Shown: one piece after another, positions 36,922 to 47,723 of the stretch
Layout: the number at the start of each line of letters is the position of its first letter
How positions within the stretch are numbered: the stretch's first letter is position 1
DNA from: Odobenus rosmarus divergens
Taxonomy: Eukaryota > Chordata > Mammalia > Carnivora > Odobenidae
Direction: 5' to 3'
Length of the DNA stretch: 64,000 nt
Assembly: GCF_000321225.1 (NCBI RefSeq)
Contig: NW_004450661.1
Span: forward strand, 143,591-207,590
Program-made: the position numbers and the translations under genes
The notes under the pieces: model-generated
Database searches by the model: none
What the model was told of the DNA's origin: nothing
The model's input: only the letters and a program-made list of their open reading frames with translations

Positions 36922-37157
36922 GGGCGCCTGGGTGGCTCAATTGGTTCAGCAACTGCCTTCGGCACGGGTCATGATCCTGGAGTCCCGGAATCGAGTCCCA
37001 TATTGGACTCCCTGCTCAGCAGGGAATCTGCTTCTCCCTCTGACCCTCCCCCCTCTCATGCTCTCATTCTCTCTCTCAAATAAATAAATAAAAATCGAAA
37101 GAAAGAAAGAAAGAAAGAAAAGAAAGAAAGAAAAAGAAAGAAAGAAAGAAATCACAT
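36922..37157 (+). mobile_element. CAN SINE, second of a tandem pair
   Basis: Head 'ggggcgcctgggtggctc', 'ttggttcagcaactgccttcgg', 'atgatcctggagtcccgg' and 'aaataaataaataaaaatcg', followed by the GAAA run. GAAATCACAT at 37148-37157 closes the duplication opened before the first SINE. The second SINE therefore landed in, or arrived with, the A-tail of the first; the two belong to different body types. Confidence 0.93.
37097..37152 (+). repeat. (GAAA)n microsatellite
   Basis: GAAA/AAAG units, some imperfect, growing out of the second SINE's tail. Probably polymorphic in length. Confidence 0.95.
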
Positions 37158-37429
37158 CCGAGAGAGAAAAGTACAGAGCTTAAAGACTTTTTATGGGGGA
37201 AAATAGATATATGCATGGTTGTAAATATTTCCTGGGAAAATTATATAGAAAGCAGTGTTTTCTTGGAAAAAGCTTGGGGTAAACAGACATGAATATAATG
37301 AAGAACCCCTGGAACAGCTTGCTGGCCAGCTCCACTTCATGTAAACAGATCTGGGAAAGCTCAGTTTAGTTTAGGAGAGGTCTGCAATTTTACATTTTTT
37401 AATTATACTTTTATTTTATTTTTTACCGA

Positions 37430-37517
37430 TTTCAGGAGGTCTCAGGCAGGTCCCAGGCATTCACATCTTTCACAAGCTCCCTAGGTGATTCTGATGTACA
37501 GCAAAAGTAGAGAATCT
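37430..37517 (+). mobile_element. MER5A-like fragment
   Basis: 'caggtcccaggcattcacatctttcacaagctccctaggtgattctgatgtacagcaaaagtagagaatc' follows the MER5A 3' half in sense orientation. Confidence 0.6.
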
Positions 37518-37545
37518 CACACACACACACACACACACACACACA
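37517..37545. repeat. (CA)n microsatellite
   Basis: About 14 uninterrupted CA units beside the 3' end of a MER5A-like fragment. Confidence 0.95.
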
Positions 37546-37725
37546 TTATCATTAAAAAATGATATAATTGCATTGGAAAAAAATTAGAAAATAATTATAA
37601 AAGACAATGATTATTCATAATTCTACTATCCAAATTCAACTATCTGTAGCATTTTGGAATATTTACTTCCAGATTTTTCCTCCCGTGTACATGAGTGTTG
37701 CTATTTTATAAACAGAGTTTTATAG
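37546..37725. repeat. Possible old L1-derived segment
   Basis: 'aaaattagaaaataattataaaag', 'attcataattctactatccaaattcaactatctgtagcattttggaatatttacttccag' resembles an old L1 segment of the 'cataatcccaccacccagagataacc...tttggtgtatttccttcc' kind. Orientation not assigned. Confidence 0.4.
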
Positions 37726-38640
37726 CCATGCGCTTACCCTCTCTTGGATTTTGAATGAAACTTCTGGGTGGAGGTTCTAGTGACTTTCTTTGGGAGGCCC
37801 TTCCCTACTTAATGCATCTGCCAATCAGGAACATTTATCTCCTTCCTTGGCTCTGCGGCCAAATCCCCCTCCTCAGGGATTAAGCTCAGGACCCCTGCCT
37901 ACCTTTGCGTTAATGCAGTTGTTCTCCAGGCAAGGGCCATACCTTTGTCAGAAAGGCTTGAACTTAAAGGAGCAACCTGGGGGGCAGGTGGAGCTCTTAA
38001 CCTGGATTTACCCATATTTTGCACTGTGATTTCTCTGTTTATATATACTAGGGGATATCAAAGCACTGCCTGGAATCCCTCGCCTCCCACGAGTTCATGA
38101 ATCTCTCCCTTTCACTTACACTGCAGGGATATTAAACACATTATTCTGTTTTGACTGAACGCCAGTAAAATTAAATTCCAGCTTTCCATCTGCGACACCA
38201 CGCAGGGACCACTGCCTTCTGGAAAAGGGGAGCATGGCAATGGAGGAGGGACCCCTTCAGGACACTCGTGAACACGCCACTCTGCTAGACAAGATGAATT
38301 TGTCCTTTCCATGGCACAAATTTCAACATCTGCTCTGTCTTTGCCTCCCAGAGACCCTGACAGGTGTAGCCATCTTTAAACCATCGCTAGGAAGCCACAT
38401 ATGGGTTGTCAGCCAAGAATAAAGGTTAAAACTACACGGGGTGGGGGAGGGGCTCCGCTTCTGATCCTCCAGCCTTGTTCGGATTTCTTAATTAGGTTGT
38501 AGTTTCTTCAGGCTTTCCTGGGTGTCCATCTCTCACTGTCCCACCGACATGCTTGGCACGGAATTCTGAATTTTCCCTCTTGCCTTTTCCAGCTGTTTCT
38601 CACCATTTAGCTCCCTCTCTGTCTCTTACCCCCCTCCCGC
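37726..38640. other. Unique sequence
   Basis: No named repeat and no supported gene. Short frames at 37790-38029 plus and 38112-38312 minus lack domains. Confidence 0.4.
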
Positions 38641-38649
38641 CTCCCCCGG

Positions 38650-39480
38650 GAGAGGAAAGTTAAATGATGTTAATCTGCCAAATATTGCTGATCATTAGGA
38701 AGCCATAAAAATTAACATAACCATCAGAGGAAATTAATTGCCAAAGAAGACAAGGTTAGAGCAGGATGGTGAGGATGGGAGTGGGGGGTGGGGAGAGGGG
38801 CACAGCGGAGGAGCGCTTTGTTCCTTCTTTGTGGTTCTGCAGTTGGAGGCGCCCAGGAGGCTCTACACACAGGTCTGCTTCCCCCACACTTAATTATGAG
38901 CACAACCCCAGAATATCAAGTAGTGCCAGTGGTAAAAACCTACAGAGGGATACCCTTAATTCCTGCTTTTTTCCCCCTCCCGTTCCTCTGGGGGAAATTG
39001 TTGGTTATTTTTTAATTCTAGTTCAAAATAGAGGTTGGGGGAAAAGAAGCCCACGCAGGCCTCCTGCAGGAAATGCCATTAATAATTAATACCCAATAAT
39101 AATCAAATCCATGGGAGACTCGTTACAAGTAACATCTTGACAGACCCATCGATGGATGCCTGTAGGTTTACTTCTTCATCAGCTTGCAGGGTTGGTTCAG
39201 CAGGGATTTGAGCGCACATAAGCGGTGACAAAAAAAAGGATAAATAGCAGGTTTGTTCACGGAAGAGGCTTATTCATCCCTATAGGGTTTTTTTCATTTT
39301 AGGTTTATGGTTTGGTGGGGAATTTCCCTTTAATTGGGATTGTAATATAAGGATGAGACCTGTCGACATTTACAAGAGAGATGGGAGGCTAATTCTTCCT
39401 AACTTGTTTGTTGTTATTATTACTCCGCTGGCTCCTTTAGGAGGCTCTCTATAAAGGAAGCAGACAATCAAACGGATCAG
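38650..39480. promoter_or_regulatory. Candidate non-coding regulatory block
   Basis: A unique, repeat-free block in which AT-rich, ordered sequence sits in a GC-richer surround. 38655-38760 holds 'taaatgatgttaatctgccaaat', 'gatcattagg' and 'attaattgcc'; 39066-39125 holds 'cattaataattaatacccaataataatc'; 39295-39460 continues in the same style. Dense ATTA/TAAT cores and lack of repeats are what deeply conserved enhancers look like. No conservation data are available here. Confidence 0.35.
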
Positions 39481-39587
39481 AGACAAAGTAGAGGGAGAAG
39501 AGATGTCCAGGTACTGAACCTATCTGGAGTTAGCAACTGCTTGCCAGTCAGATTTGAGAGTGTTGGATGCTTTACACTTGGTCGTTC

Positions 39588-39765
39588 AGAGCAGTTTGCA
39601 TATTGCATTGTTTCACTTGATCCTCACAATAACCTGGTGAGGTGAGTGTGAATAAGCCCACTTTCTAGATAAAGAAACTGAGGAACAGTGTGGTATCTCG
39701 GGGCTCCTAAGCAGCAGGGAGGCTGGCTGGAAAGTCAGCTCTGACTTGCTACTCTTCTCTGCTAC
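39588..39765 (-). repeat. MIR SINE, antisense
   Basis: 'gcatattgcattgtttcacttgatcctcacaataacctggtgagg', then 'agataaagaaactgaggaacag', is the reverse-complement MIR. Confidence 0.8.
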
Positions 39766-40675
39766 TCTGTTACTCTTTCACACAGAGATGAGAGAAAGGA
39801 CTCTGACCAGTCCCCTTTGCCTTTGCATGGTAGGAGAAGACGCTTGGCTTTTGTAAGCAGGAATTTCCAGGTATTCTGCCCTGTGTTCTGGAACATAGTT
39901 GAGAGTATCGGGGCTTCATTGTCCAACATCTTCACAGAAAAAGCAAGTAGGGTCACAGCGGGGAAACATCACACTCAGATGGGTCGTCCAAAGAGAATTT
40001 AATGTAGAGACTGTATAGAGGTGTGTGGCAAGGGCAGACTTAAGGAACCCAGAAACAAGCAACAGCATCCCTGACCACTAGCACCTAACTCTAGGGCAAA
40101 AATGCAACCCTCACCTCACTGAAAACTGTGGGATGCTTTCTTAATCTCGAAGTAGAATTCCTCCCCAAAGCAGGCTGTGTGGGGATCTGAGGGACCACTT
40201 TCAGAATTTTGTTTGGAGTTTTGTTATTTCTGCCCACCCAGAAGACACAAAGACTGTAAAGTAACCAAAAGTGTTTATTTGGGGTCTTAGGGATTGCAAT
40301 ACAGGAGACACGGTGCCCCCCCAAATTCAAAGTGTGCTCGGAATTGCCCTTGGGGAAAGCAGGCTAATAAAGGCAAAACCCACAAAGTTTGCCTAACTTG
40401 TTTTGAAAGAATTATGACTGGCGTCCACAGAGTTAAACTATCTAATACACCATTGGTTATTTAGCTAACACATGTTACATTATCTCTATTTGGGTCCAAA
40501 GTAGAAGAATGTGTTCCAGGAAGTGGTCCAGTTGTATTTGACAAGTGGCAATTGACAAAAGTCTAAAGTTCATAGCTTCTGAGAATTGAGAGGAGACTTC
40601 CCTGAGCCCCTCTTCTTCTTATCCTTACACACTATTTTGAATGACTCCCTTAACAATGCTTACTTCATTTTGGAA
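39766..40675. other. Unassigned sequence
   Basis: 40190-40620 ('accaaaagtgtttatttggggtcttagggattg', 'aattgagaggagacttccctg') may come from an old LTR, but I cannot name it. No gene seen. Confidence 0.35.
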
Positions 40676-40930
40676 ACTTCTTTCATATTTTAATTAAGAA
40701 AAAAGTTAGAATAAACAAAGAATACTGAAAATAACATAAGAAACCTAATAAAGCCAACATCTAAATTTATCAAATGCTAATGCATTCATGTATTAGCTCC
40801 ATATATGCATATACATATATTTTTTTATTTTCAAAGAAATTAAGGTTATAATGTAACTAAAGCCCCACCTTCTCATTCATCCTTCCTCTCACCCTGAGCA
40901 ATCAGGATGCTGCAGTTGGTGGTGTATCAT

Positions 40931-41142
40931 TAGCAAGCTTTTTTTTTTTTAAGATTTTATTCATTTATTTGAAAAAGAGAGACACAAGAGAGGGAACACA
41001 AGCAGGGGGAGTGGGAGAGGGAGAAGCAAGCTTCCCGCTGAGCAGGGAGCCTGATGTGGGGCTTGATTCCGATCATGACCTGATCCCAAGGCAGACGCTT
41101 AACGACTGAGCCACCACTCAGGCGCCCCATAGCAAGCTTTTT
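40931..41142 (-). mobile_element. CAN SINE with target duplication
   Basis: T-rich start, 'aagattttattcatttatttg', 'cacaagcagggggagtgggag', 'gggagcctgatgtggggcttg', 'taacgactgagccaccactcaggcgcccc'. TAGCAAGCTTTTT flanks it at 40931-40943 and 41130-41142. Confidence 0.95.
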
Positions 41143-41423
41143 ATACTTATACTACATACTGATGAATCTATAATCATATTTATTATTGCTTTGTGTATTT
41201 TAAATTGCATATAAATTGTATTTGTATGTAGTTTGTATGTGAACTGTATGTATTTGTAAGCAACTTGCTTTTTTTATTTAACATATTAAGTTAATTCATA
41301 TCATTATAGATACATTGAGTTTATTTTATTATCTGAATGTCATTCCACAGTATGACTATACTACAGTTTATCCCTCCTTTGTTGATGATATTTAAGTTGC
41401 TTTTAATTGTCCTCTGTTAAAGA

Positions 41424-41494
41424 CAATGCTTCAGGGCAGCCCCTCGTGCACAGGGCAGGCTGCAGCAGGAGGGGGAAAAAAAACAGCAATGCTG
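41424..41494 (+). mobile_element. Tiny GC-rich insert with A-tail
   Basis: Between L1 sequence 'aagacaatgct' and 'gcaataagcatat' lies a GC-rich stretch (41431-41475) followed by eight or nine A. CAATGCT stands on both sides (41424-41430 and 41488-41494). Removing the insert restores a continuous L1. The layout is that of a severely 5'-truncated retrotransposed RNA; the source is unknown. Confidence 0.5.
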
Positions 41495-41501
41495 CAATAA
41501 G

Positions 41502-41532
41502 CATATATATATATATATATATGATATATATA
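41502..41532. repeat. (AT)n repeat
   Basis: About ten TA units, a GAT interruption, then further TA units, inside antisense L1 copy A. Confidence 0.9.
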
Positions 41533-42517
41533 TCTACATGGGCACATAATGCAAGAAATTCTCTAGGAGAGTCACTGACTTAGAAAGCATTCCTATCCTT
41601 GATTATATTAGATTGTGCCAAATTGCCTTCCAAGGTGCCAATTTTTATACTGACTAGCACAGAATGATAGTTCACATTTCCCCACACTGTGGTTTTAATT
41701 TACACCTTCTGGTTCTAATTTATATTTCCCTTACTACAAATGAGATTGAACTTCTTTTCATATGTTTACTGACCACTCATGTTTCCGCATTTACGAGCTT
41801 TCTGTTCAAATATTTTTTTCCATTTTTTTCTTGGATGATTTTGATCTTACTCTTTAAAAAAGTGCTTATTATTCTGGTCACTGATCTTTATGTGTGTTAC
41901 AAATACTTATCTTTTCATTTCCTTTATGACATTTTTAGTTGTGCAGAAGATTTTAATTTTAATATGGTCAAAGTTGTCAATCGTTTCCTTTATGGTTCAG
42001 TGTGTGTGTATGAATGTGTCCTGTTTAGGAAAGTCCCTTTTACACTGCAGGTTTATAAAGATATTTTCTGTGTTCTCCTATGAAAGTCAACTCTGCTTTT
42101 CACATAAGGTTTTGGATATAGCTGGAATTTATTTTTGTGTGAATGGTGGGGGATATATAATATATTACATGATCATAACATTATCTGCTAATTACACTAT
42201 GCTTGTTTCACTGGTTTAAAATATCAGTCTGAAAAAAATAACACCACTCTGTAATATACTGGTCCATACAGGCAAGAGTTCGTTTCTAACTGTACTCTAC
42301 TGTTTCGTGGGTCTTTTTTGGCTAATCCTATGCCAGTACCTCACTGTCTCAATTAATATATTTTTCAGTAGGCACTGATAAATATACACATATCTTAATC
42401 TTCTTAGATATTCTTGGCTTTTGCTCTGCCATCCCAGTTTTAGCATGAGTTTATTAACTTTCATGAAAACCTCTGGCATACTTGATAGAGTTACCTTGAG
42501 ATTTTTTCATTTGGAAC

Positions 42518-42757
42518 GAATCTTTATCTTCAGGGCCACCTGGGTGGCTCAGTCGGTTAAGCAACTGCCTTCGGCTCAGGTCGTGATCCCAGGGTCCTGG
42601 GATCAAGCCCTGCATTGGGCTCCTGCTCAGCGGGGAGCCTGTTTCTCTCTCTCCCTCTGCTGCTTTCCCTGCTTGTGTGCGCTCCTCTCTTTCTCTTTCA
42701 CTCTCTGTCAAATAAATAAATAAAATCTAAAAAAAAAAAAAGGAATTTTTATCTTCA
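42518..42757 (+). mobile_element. CAN SINE with 15-bp duplication
   Basis: The SINE at 42533-42742 starts 'gggccacctgggtggctcag' and ends 'aaataaataaataaaatcta' plus A-run. GAATCTTTATCTTCA (42518-42532) and GAATTTTTATCTTCA (42743-42757) differ at one base. It lies at the boundary between L1 copies A and B. Confidence 0.94.
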
Positions 42758-42952
42758 CATAAGTGAGTATTCCCACTCACAAGCATAGCAATATGACAAC
42801 CAGGATACTGACATGGAAACAGTCAAGAAATAGAATGTTTCCATTATCACAGGGATCCTCATGTTGCCCTTTTATATCCAAGTCCCTTCTCTCTCACCTC
42901 CCCCATCTTTCCTTCCCTGGTCCCTCGCTTCTGGCAACCACTAAGGTGTTCT

Positions 42953-43169
42953 CCATTTCTTTTTTTTTTTTTTTTAAAGATTTTATTTATTTATTTGACA
43001 GAGAGAGAGACAGCGAGAGCAGGAACACAAGCAGGGGGAGTGGGAGAGGGAGAAGCAGGCCTCCCGCGGAGCAGGGAGCCCGATGTGGGGCTCGATCCCA
43101 GGACCCTGGAATCATGACCTGAGCCGAAGGCAGACGCTTAACGACTGAGCCACCCAGGCGCCCATTTCT
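42953..43169 (-). mobile_element. CAN SINE with short duplication
   Basis: Long T-run from 42961, 'aaagattttatttatttatttg', 'gagcaggaacacaagcaggg', 'cccgatgtggggctcgatccc', 'gacctgagccgaaggcagacgc' and 'gagccacccaggcgcc'. CCATTTCT stands on both sides (42953-42960, 43162-43169). Confidence 0.95.
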
Positions 43170-44065
43170 CTATAAATGAAAGCATACAGTATATAACCTT
43201 TTGGGATTGGCTTTTTTCACTAAGTGTAACTCCTTGGAGATTAATCCAAATTGTTACATGTATCAAACATTTGTCCTTTGTATTACTGTGTAGTATTCCA
43301 TGGTATAGATGGATGTGCCAGTTTGTTTTATCATTCACTTGTTCAAGGACATCTGGGTTGTTTCTAGTCTTAAGTATTTATGAATAAATATTCATGCACA
43401 AGTTTGGGAATATAAATTTTCATTTCCCTGGAATAAATGCCCAGGAGTGCAATTGCCGGACATAGGGAAGTTGCATGTTTAGCTTTTAAAGAAATTTCCA
43501 CATTGTTTTCCAGAGTTGCTATACCATTTTACATTCCCACCAGCAATATATGAGTGATCCAATTTCTCTGCATCCTCTCCAAAAGTTGGTGCTGTCACTT
43601 TTTTTCTGCTTTGCCTATTTGATAGGTATGTTTTGATATCTCATTGTAGTTTTAATTTGCATTTCCCTAATGTCTAATGATAGTGAACATTTTTTAAGTG
43701 TTTATTTGCCATCCATATTTTTTTTAGTGAAGTTTTTTTTCAGATATTTTGCCCATGTTCTAATTGGATTGGTTGGGCTTTTTAAATTAATTAATTTATT
43801 TGTTCATTTATTTATTTTGAGTCTCGAGAGTTCTTTCTATATTCTAGATACTAGTCTTTTGATGGATAGATGATCTGATAATATTTTTTCTCAGTACATA
43901 GTTTGTCTTTTCATCTTTTTTTTTTCTTTTCATCTTCTTAACAAGGTCTTCCGCAGAGCAAAAGTTCTTGTTTTTTGTTTTGTTTCACATATGTCCTATT
44001 TCCCCAGCACTATTTGTTAAAAGGGCTATTTTCTATTCTGTCCCATTAAGCCACATGTCTTTCTT

Positions 44066-44271
44066 TCTACCACACAATCTTTTTTTTTTTTTAAAGATTT
44101 TATTTATTTATTTATTCATGAAAGACAGAGAGAGGCAGAGGGAGAAGCAGGCTCCCAAGGAGCAGGGAGCCCGATGTGGGACTCGATCCCAGGACCCCGG
44201 GATCATGACCTGAGCCGAAGGCAGATGCTTAACCATCTGAGCCACCCAGGCGCCCTCTACCACACAATCTT
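44066..44271 (-). mobile_element. CAN SINE with 16-bp duplication
   Basis: The SINE at 44082-44255 is shorter than its neighbours in the purine-rich part ('gaaagacagagagaggcagaggg'). TCTACCACACAATCTT is repeated exactly at 44066-44081 and 44256-44271. Confidence 0.97.
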
Positions 44272-44923
44272 GAATACTTCAACTTGAAATCAGGAAGAGT
44301 GATTCCTTCTACTTCTCTATTCTTAAAATTCTTTTAGCTAGCATAGCTTTTGTTTGTTTGGGGTTTTGGTTTTATTTTGTTTTTGCTTTATTTTCCATAT
44401 AAATTTTATTTTATTTTCCATATAAATTTTAGAATTTTTTTTATATATACAAAACAGTCTGCTGGAATTTTGATAGGAATTGTGTTAAACCTGTACACTG
44501 GTTGGGAAGAATTGACATCTTTGTTATACTGAATCTTCTAATCTATCAATATGTTATATCTCTCCATTTTTTGGATCTTTGATTTCTTTCATCAGCATTT
44601 TGTAGTTTTTCAGCATACCAGTTCTAGACATGTTTTGTTATATCAACACCTGTGAAGTTTGTTTGTTTGTTTTTAATTATATATTTATCTACAGTCTTGC
44701 TGAACTCATTATTAATCTTAGGATTTTTTTTGTGAGATTCTTTGGGAATCTCTATGTATATGACCACACTATCTGCAAATAAGGAAAGTTTTATTTCTTC
44801 CTTTCTAATATGTGTGTCTTATCTTTTTCTTTTTCCTGTCTTTTAGTGTGTTACTTGAACACTTTCTTTAGAATGCTATTTTGATTTATCTACAACTTTG
44901 GGGGTTTATTTCTTTGTATAGAT

Positions 44924-44950
44924 TGTGTGTGTGTGTGTGTGTGTGTGTGA
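44924..44950. repeat. (GT)n microsatellite
   Basis: About 13 uninterrupted GT units inside antisense L1 copy B. Confidence 0.95.
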
Positions 44951-45430
44951 TTGTTCCAGGTATTGCATTATATGTAATGTTGTTGACATTTTACCAGTTG
45001 GAGTAAAGTATAGAAACCTTTCCTTTTCATGTCTTTAAATTCCCCAATTATAAATGTCTTAATCATTTCCTCTACATATATTTAGAACCATCTCAGGCTG
45101 TTAAACTTCTGCTTGAACTGCTAAATATTCTTTAGAAAACTCAAAGGAAGGAACATGTATTTACCCATGTTTTACTCTTTCTGTAATTATTTCTTCCTTT
45201 TTTCCATGATTTATTCCATGATTCCTTCCCTTTTTTATTGTTTCCTTACAGTTTAGAAAAGTTCTTTATTCATTCTCTTAAGGGAGGCCTTCTGGTGAAA
45301 AATTCTTTTAGTTTTCCTTCACCTGAGAGTGTCTTTGATTTTCTCTTCCTTCCAGGAAGCTATTTTTACTGGATATAGAATTCTGGGCTGACAGTTATTC
45401 TCTTTTAGCACTTCAAAAATGTTATGCTAA

Positions 45431-45630
45431 GGGGTGCCTGGGTGACTCAGTGGATTAATTGTTTGACCATTGATTTCAGCTCAGGTCATGGGATCCAGTT
45501 CTATGTTGGGGTCGGCACTCAACATGGAGTCTGCTTAACATTCTCTGTCTCCCTCTCCCTCTGCCCCCCCACCCCTGCTCTCTAAATAAATAAATAAATA
45601 AAATCCTTTAAAAAAGAAAAGAAAAGAAAA
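45431..45630 (+). mobile_element. CAN SINE, diverged
   Basis: Starts 'ggggtgcctgggtgactcag' and ends 'aaataaataaataaataaaatcc' with an A/GAAAA tail. Flanks AAAAATGTTATGC and AAAAATGCTACGT look like an eroded duplication. Confidence 0.92.
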
Positions 45631-46149
45631 ATGCTACGTCAATTTGTCTGACCTCCATGTCTTTTAATGAGAAATCCACTGTCACTGAAATTGCTTTTCC
45701 CTCATAGGTAAGATGTTGCTTCTCTCTTGCTGCTGTCAGTATATTTTCCTTTGTCTTTGGTTTTTAGAAGGTTGACCATGATGTGTCTGGGTTTAGATTT
45801 CTTTTCAGTTTATCCTGTTTGGGATTCATTCAGTTTCTTGATTCTGTTTTATGTCTTTTGCCAAATCTGGAAAGTATTCAAGCATTATTTCTTCCATCAC
45901 TTCTTCAGGCCACTCTGTTTCCCTTATCCACCCAGGATTCTCATGACACTGGTGTTGGAGCTTTTGTTATAGTTCCATAGGTCCCCAAGGTTTTGTTCAT
46001 TACTTTTTCCAGTCAGTTTTCTCTTTGTCTCAGATTAGATGGTTTCTATTCAATCTTCAAGTTCACTTATTCTTTTCCTTATCTTCCCTCCATTCTACTG
46101 TTAAGCCTATGCACTGAGTTTATTATTATTATATATTTATTTGTTTTTT

Positions 46150-46624
46150 GGAGTGCTGAATAAGAGAGTGCTATGATTTTAATTACATTTTAAGATCACT
46201 CTGGCTGCTACAATGTGAAAAGACAGAAGTAGAAGGAAAAAATGATGATGGTTCAGACCATCAGATAGCATTGGAGATGGCATAAAATAGTAGGGTTTGA
46301 GATATATTGTAAAGGACACCTGATAAGATTTTCAGATGGATTGGATATGTAGCGTAAGAAGAAGGGAGAAATCAAGGATAACTCCTAGGCATTTGGCCTG
46401 AGCAACTAATGAGTGGTGATGCAATTTTTTTTTTTTTTTAATACTGGGAGGAAGTGAGTTGGGAATGAGAACAAGGAGTCCAGAGTATTCAATTGACATC
46501 TTGACTTTAAAGTGTATTCTAGACATCCAAGTGCATATATCGAGGAAGTAGCTAAATGTATATATCTGAAGCAAAGAAGAAAGTTTATTTTGGAAATTTT
46601 AAATATGGGAATCATCAGTATGCT
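46150..46624 (-). mobile_element. Antisense L2, left part
   Basis: 'acattttaagatcactctggctgctac', 'agaaatcaaggataactcctaggc', 'ttggcctgagcaac', 'acatccaagtgcatatat' and 'gggaatcatcagtat' follow the antisense L2 order. The same order resumes at 47724, so one L2 copy was split by the transposon at 46625-47723. A poly-T of 15 bases lies at 46425-46440. Confidence 0.8.
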
Positions 46625-46875
46625 CCATATTTCATCTAATCGAAGGCACTATCGATTATAAGATGTAGCCTTAAGCAAAACAAAATAAAACACCCTACAA
46701 CTGGAATTAAAAAAAAAAACAACTAGTTACCTTTAAAAAAATCCTATTAATTAAGCTATGATATCATAACTTAGTAATAGTCCTGTCTGAGGCATGAATT
46801 GGTCATACGTATAAGTTTCTTGGATGATTTTTTTCAAAGCATTTGATGACCTCTTCTGTCTGCACTTGCATTAAT

Positions 46876-47070
46876 AAAAATGTGATGGGGCGCCTGGGTG
46901 GCGCAGTCAGTTAGGTGTCTGACTCTTGGTTGCAGCTCAGGTCATGATCTCAGGGTCCTGAGATTGGCCCCACGTCAGGCTCGGTGCTCAGTGTGGAGTC
47001 TGCTTGAGACCCTCTCTCCCCTCCTCCTCCTGTCTCTCTCAAGTAAATAAATAACTTAAAAAAATGTGAT
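46876..47070 (+). mobile_element. CAN SINE with 11-bp duplication
   Basis: The SINE at 46887-47059 starts 'ggggcgcctgggtggcgcag' and ends 'aagtaaataaataactt'. AAAAATGTGAT is exact on both sides (46876-46886, 47060-47070). Confidence 0.96.
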
Positions 47071-47370
47071 AGGTAAACCCTTTGTATGTATCTCAGGAAC
47101 AAAATATAAAAGAGTTCCTCTTGAAGGCATCTTACTCTCTAAAGATTCATAAAACGGTTGGTTGTTGTTTTGAAGAAAACAAATGAAGTTTTGTCCTTTC
47201 ATATTCTTTCACATTGCTCTATTCCCATGCTTTTCTGTATATATAATAATAGTTTTCTTTCAATGACAAATCACAGTACTAATTTTCAGATTCATCTTAA
47301 ACAGCATTAAAACCCAACATGTGTAGTGCCATTGATCCATACATTTCCACTGGATTAAGATAATGTTTAC

Positions 47371-47600
47371 AACAATGACCACATTCTTTTTTTTTTAAAT
47401 TATTTATTTATTTATTTATTTGAGAGAATGAGATAGAGAGAGAGAGAGAGAGAGAGTTGGGTCAGAGGGAGAAGCAGACTCCCTGCCGAGCAGGGAGCCC
47501 GATGCGGGACTCGATCCCGGGACTCCAGGATCATGACCTGAGCCGAAGGCAGTCGCTTAACCAACTGAGCCACCCAGGCGCCCAACAATGACCACATTCT
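47371..47600 (-). mobile_element. CAN SINE with 17-bp duplication
   Basis: The SINE at 47388-47583 has a (GA)n block, 'ccgatgcgggactcgatcccggg', 'ccaggatcatgacctgagccg' and 'aaccaactgagccacccaggc'. AACAATGACCACATTCT is repeated exactly. The low divergence suggests one of the younger insertions. Confidence 0.97.
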
Positions 47601-47723
47601 CACAGTGCGGACAATGAGACTAAATCAGGACCACTCCAGTTGACGACAACTATTTGAGGAGGCATCCCGTTCCGGAGACGTGAAAGGTGAAACCATTCAT
47701 GTCTTAGATTTGAGGAAATGTGG

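Larger units (their letters stand above)
40680..42517 (-). mobile_element. Antisense L1 (copy A)
   Basis: 3' UTR features on the left ('aaagccccaccttctcattcatccttcctc'), then 'gcaacttgctttttttatttaac', 'tgtcattccacagtatgac', 'acaatgct...gcaataagcatat', 'gattttaattttaatatggtcaaagttgtcaat' and, near 42300-42420, 'tatgccagtacctcactgtctcaatt' from ORF2. A SINE (40943-41129) and a 50-base GC-rich insert (41431-41487) interrupt it. Confidence 0.78.
42758..46130 (-). mobile_element. Antisense L1 (copy B), long
   Basis: From the 3' UTR on the left ('ccattatcacagggatcctcatgttgcccttttat', 'tctggcaaccactaaggtgttctcc', 'gtgtagtattccatggtatagatgg', 'cattcccaccagcaatatatgagtg') through part of ORF2 ('tgctggaattttgataggaattg') to a 5' part ('gataatctcaggctgtt'-like, 'ggatatagaattctgggctgacag', 'aaggttgaccatgatgtgtctgggtttag'). 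Three SINEs interrupt it. Plus-strand frames here, such as 45727-45980, are shadows. Confidence 0.85.
46625..47723. mobile_element. DNA transposon with 25-bp inverted ends
   Basis: Sits inside an L2. The left end (46625-46649, CCATATTTCATCTAATCGAA...) and the reverse complement of the right end (47699-47723, CCACATTTCCTCAAATCTAA...) agree at 19 of 25 positions. The interior is AT-rich and non-coding, about 700 bases after removing the two SINEs at 46887 and 47388. Flanking duplications are too decayed to read. Family not assigned; no transposase frame is visible, so it is non-autonomous or heavily decayed. Confidence 0.6.
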
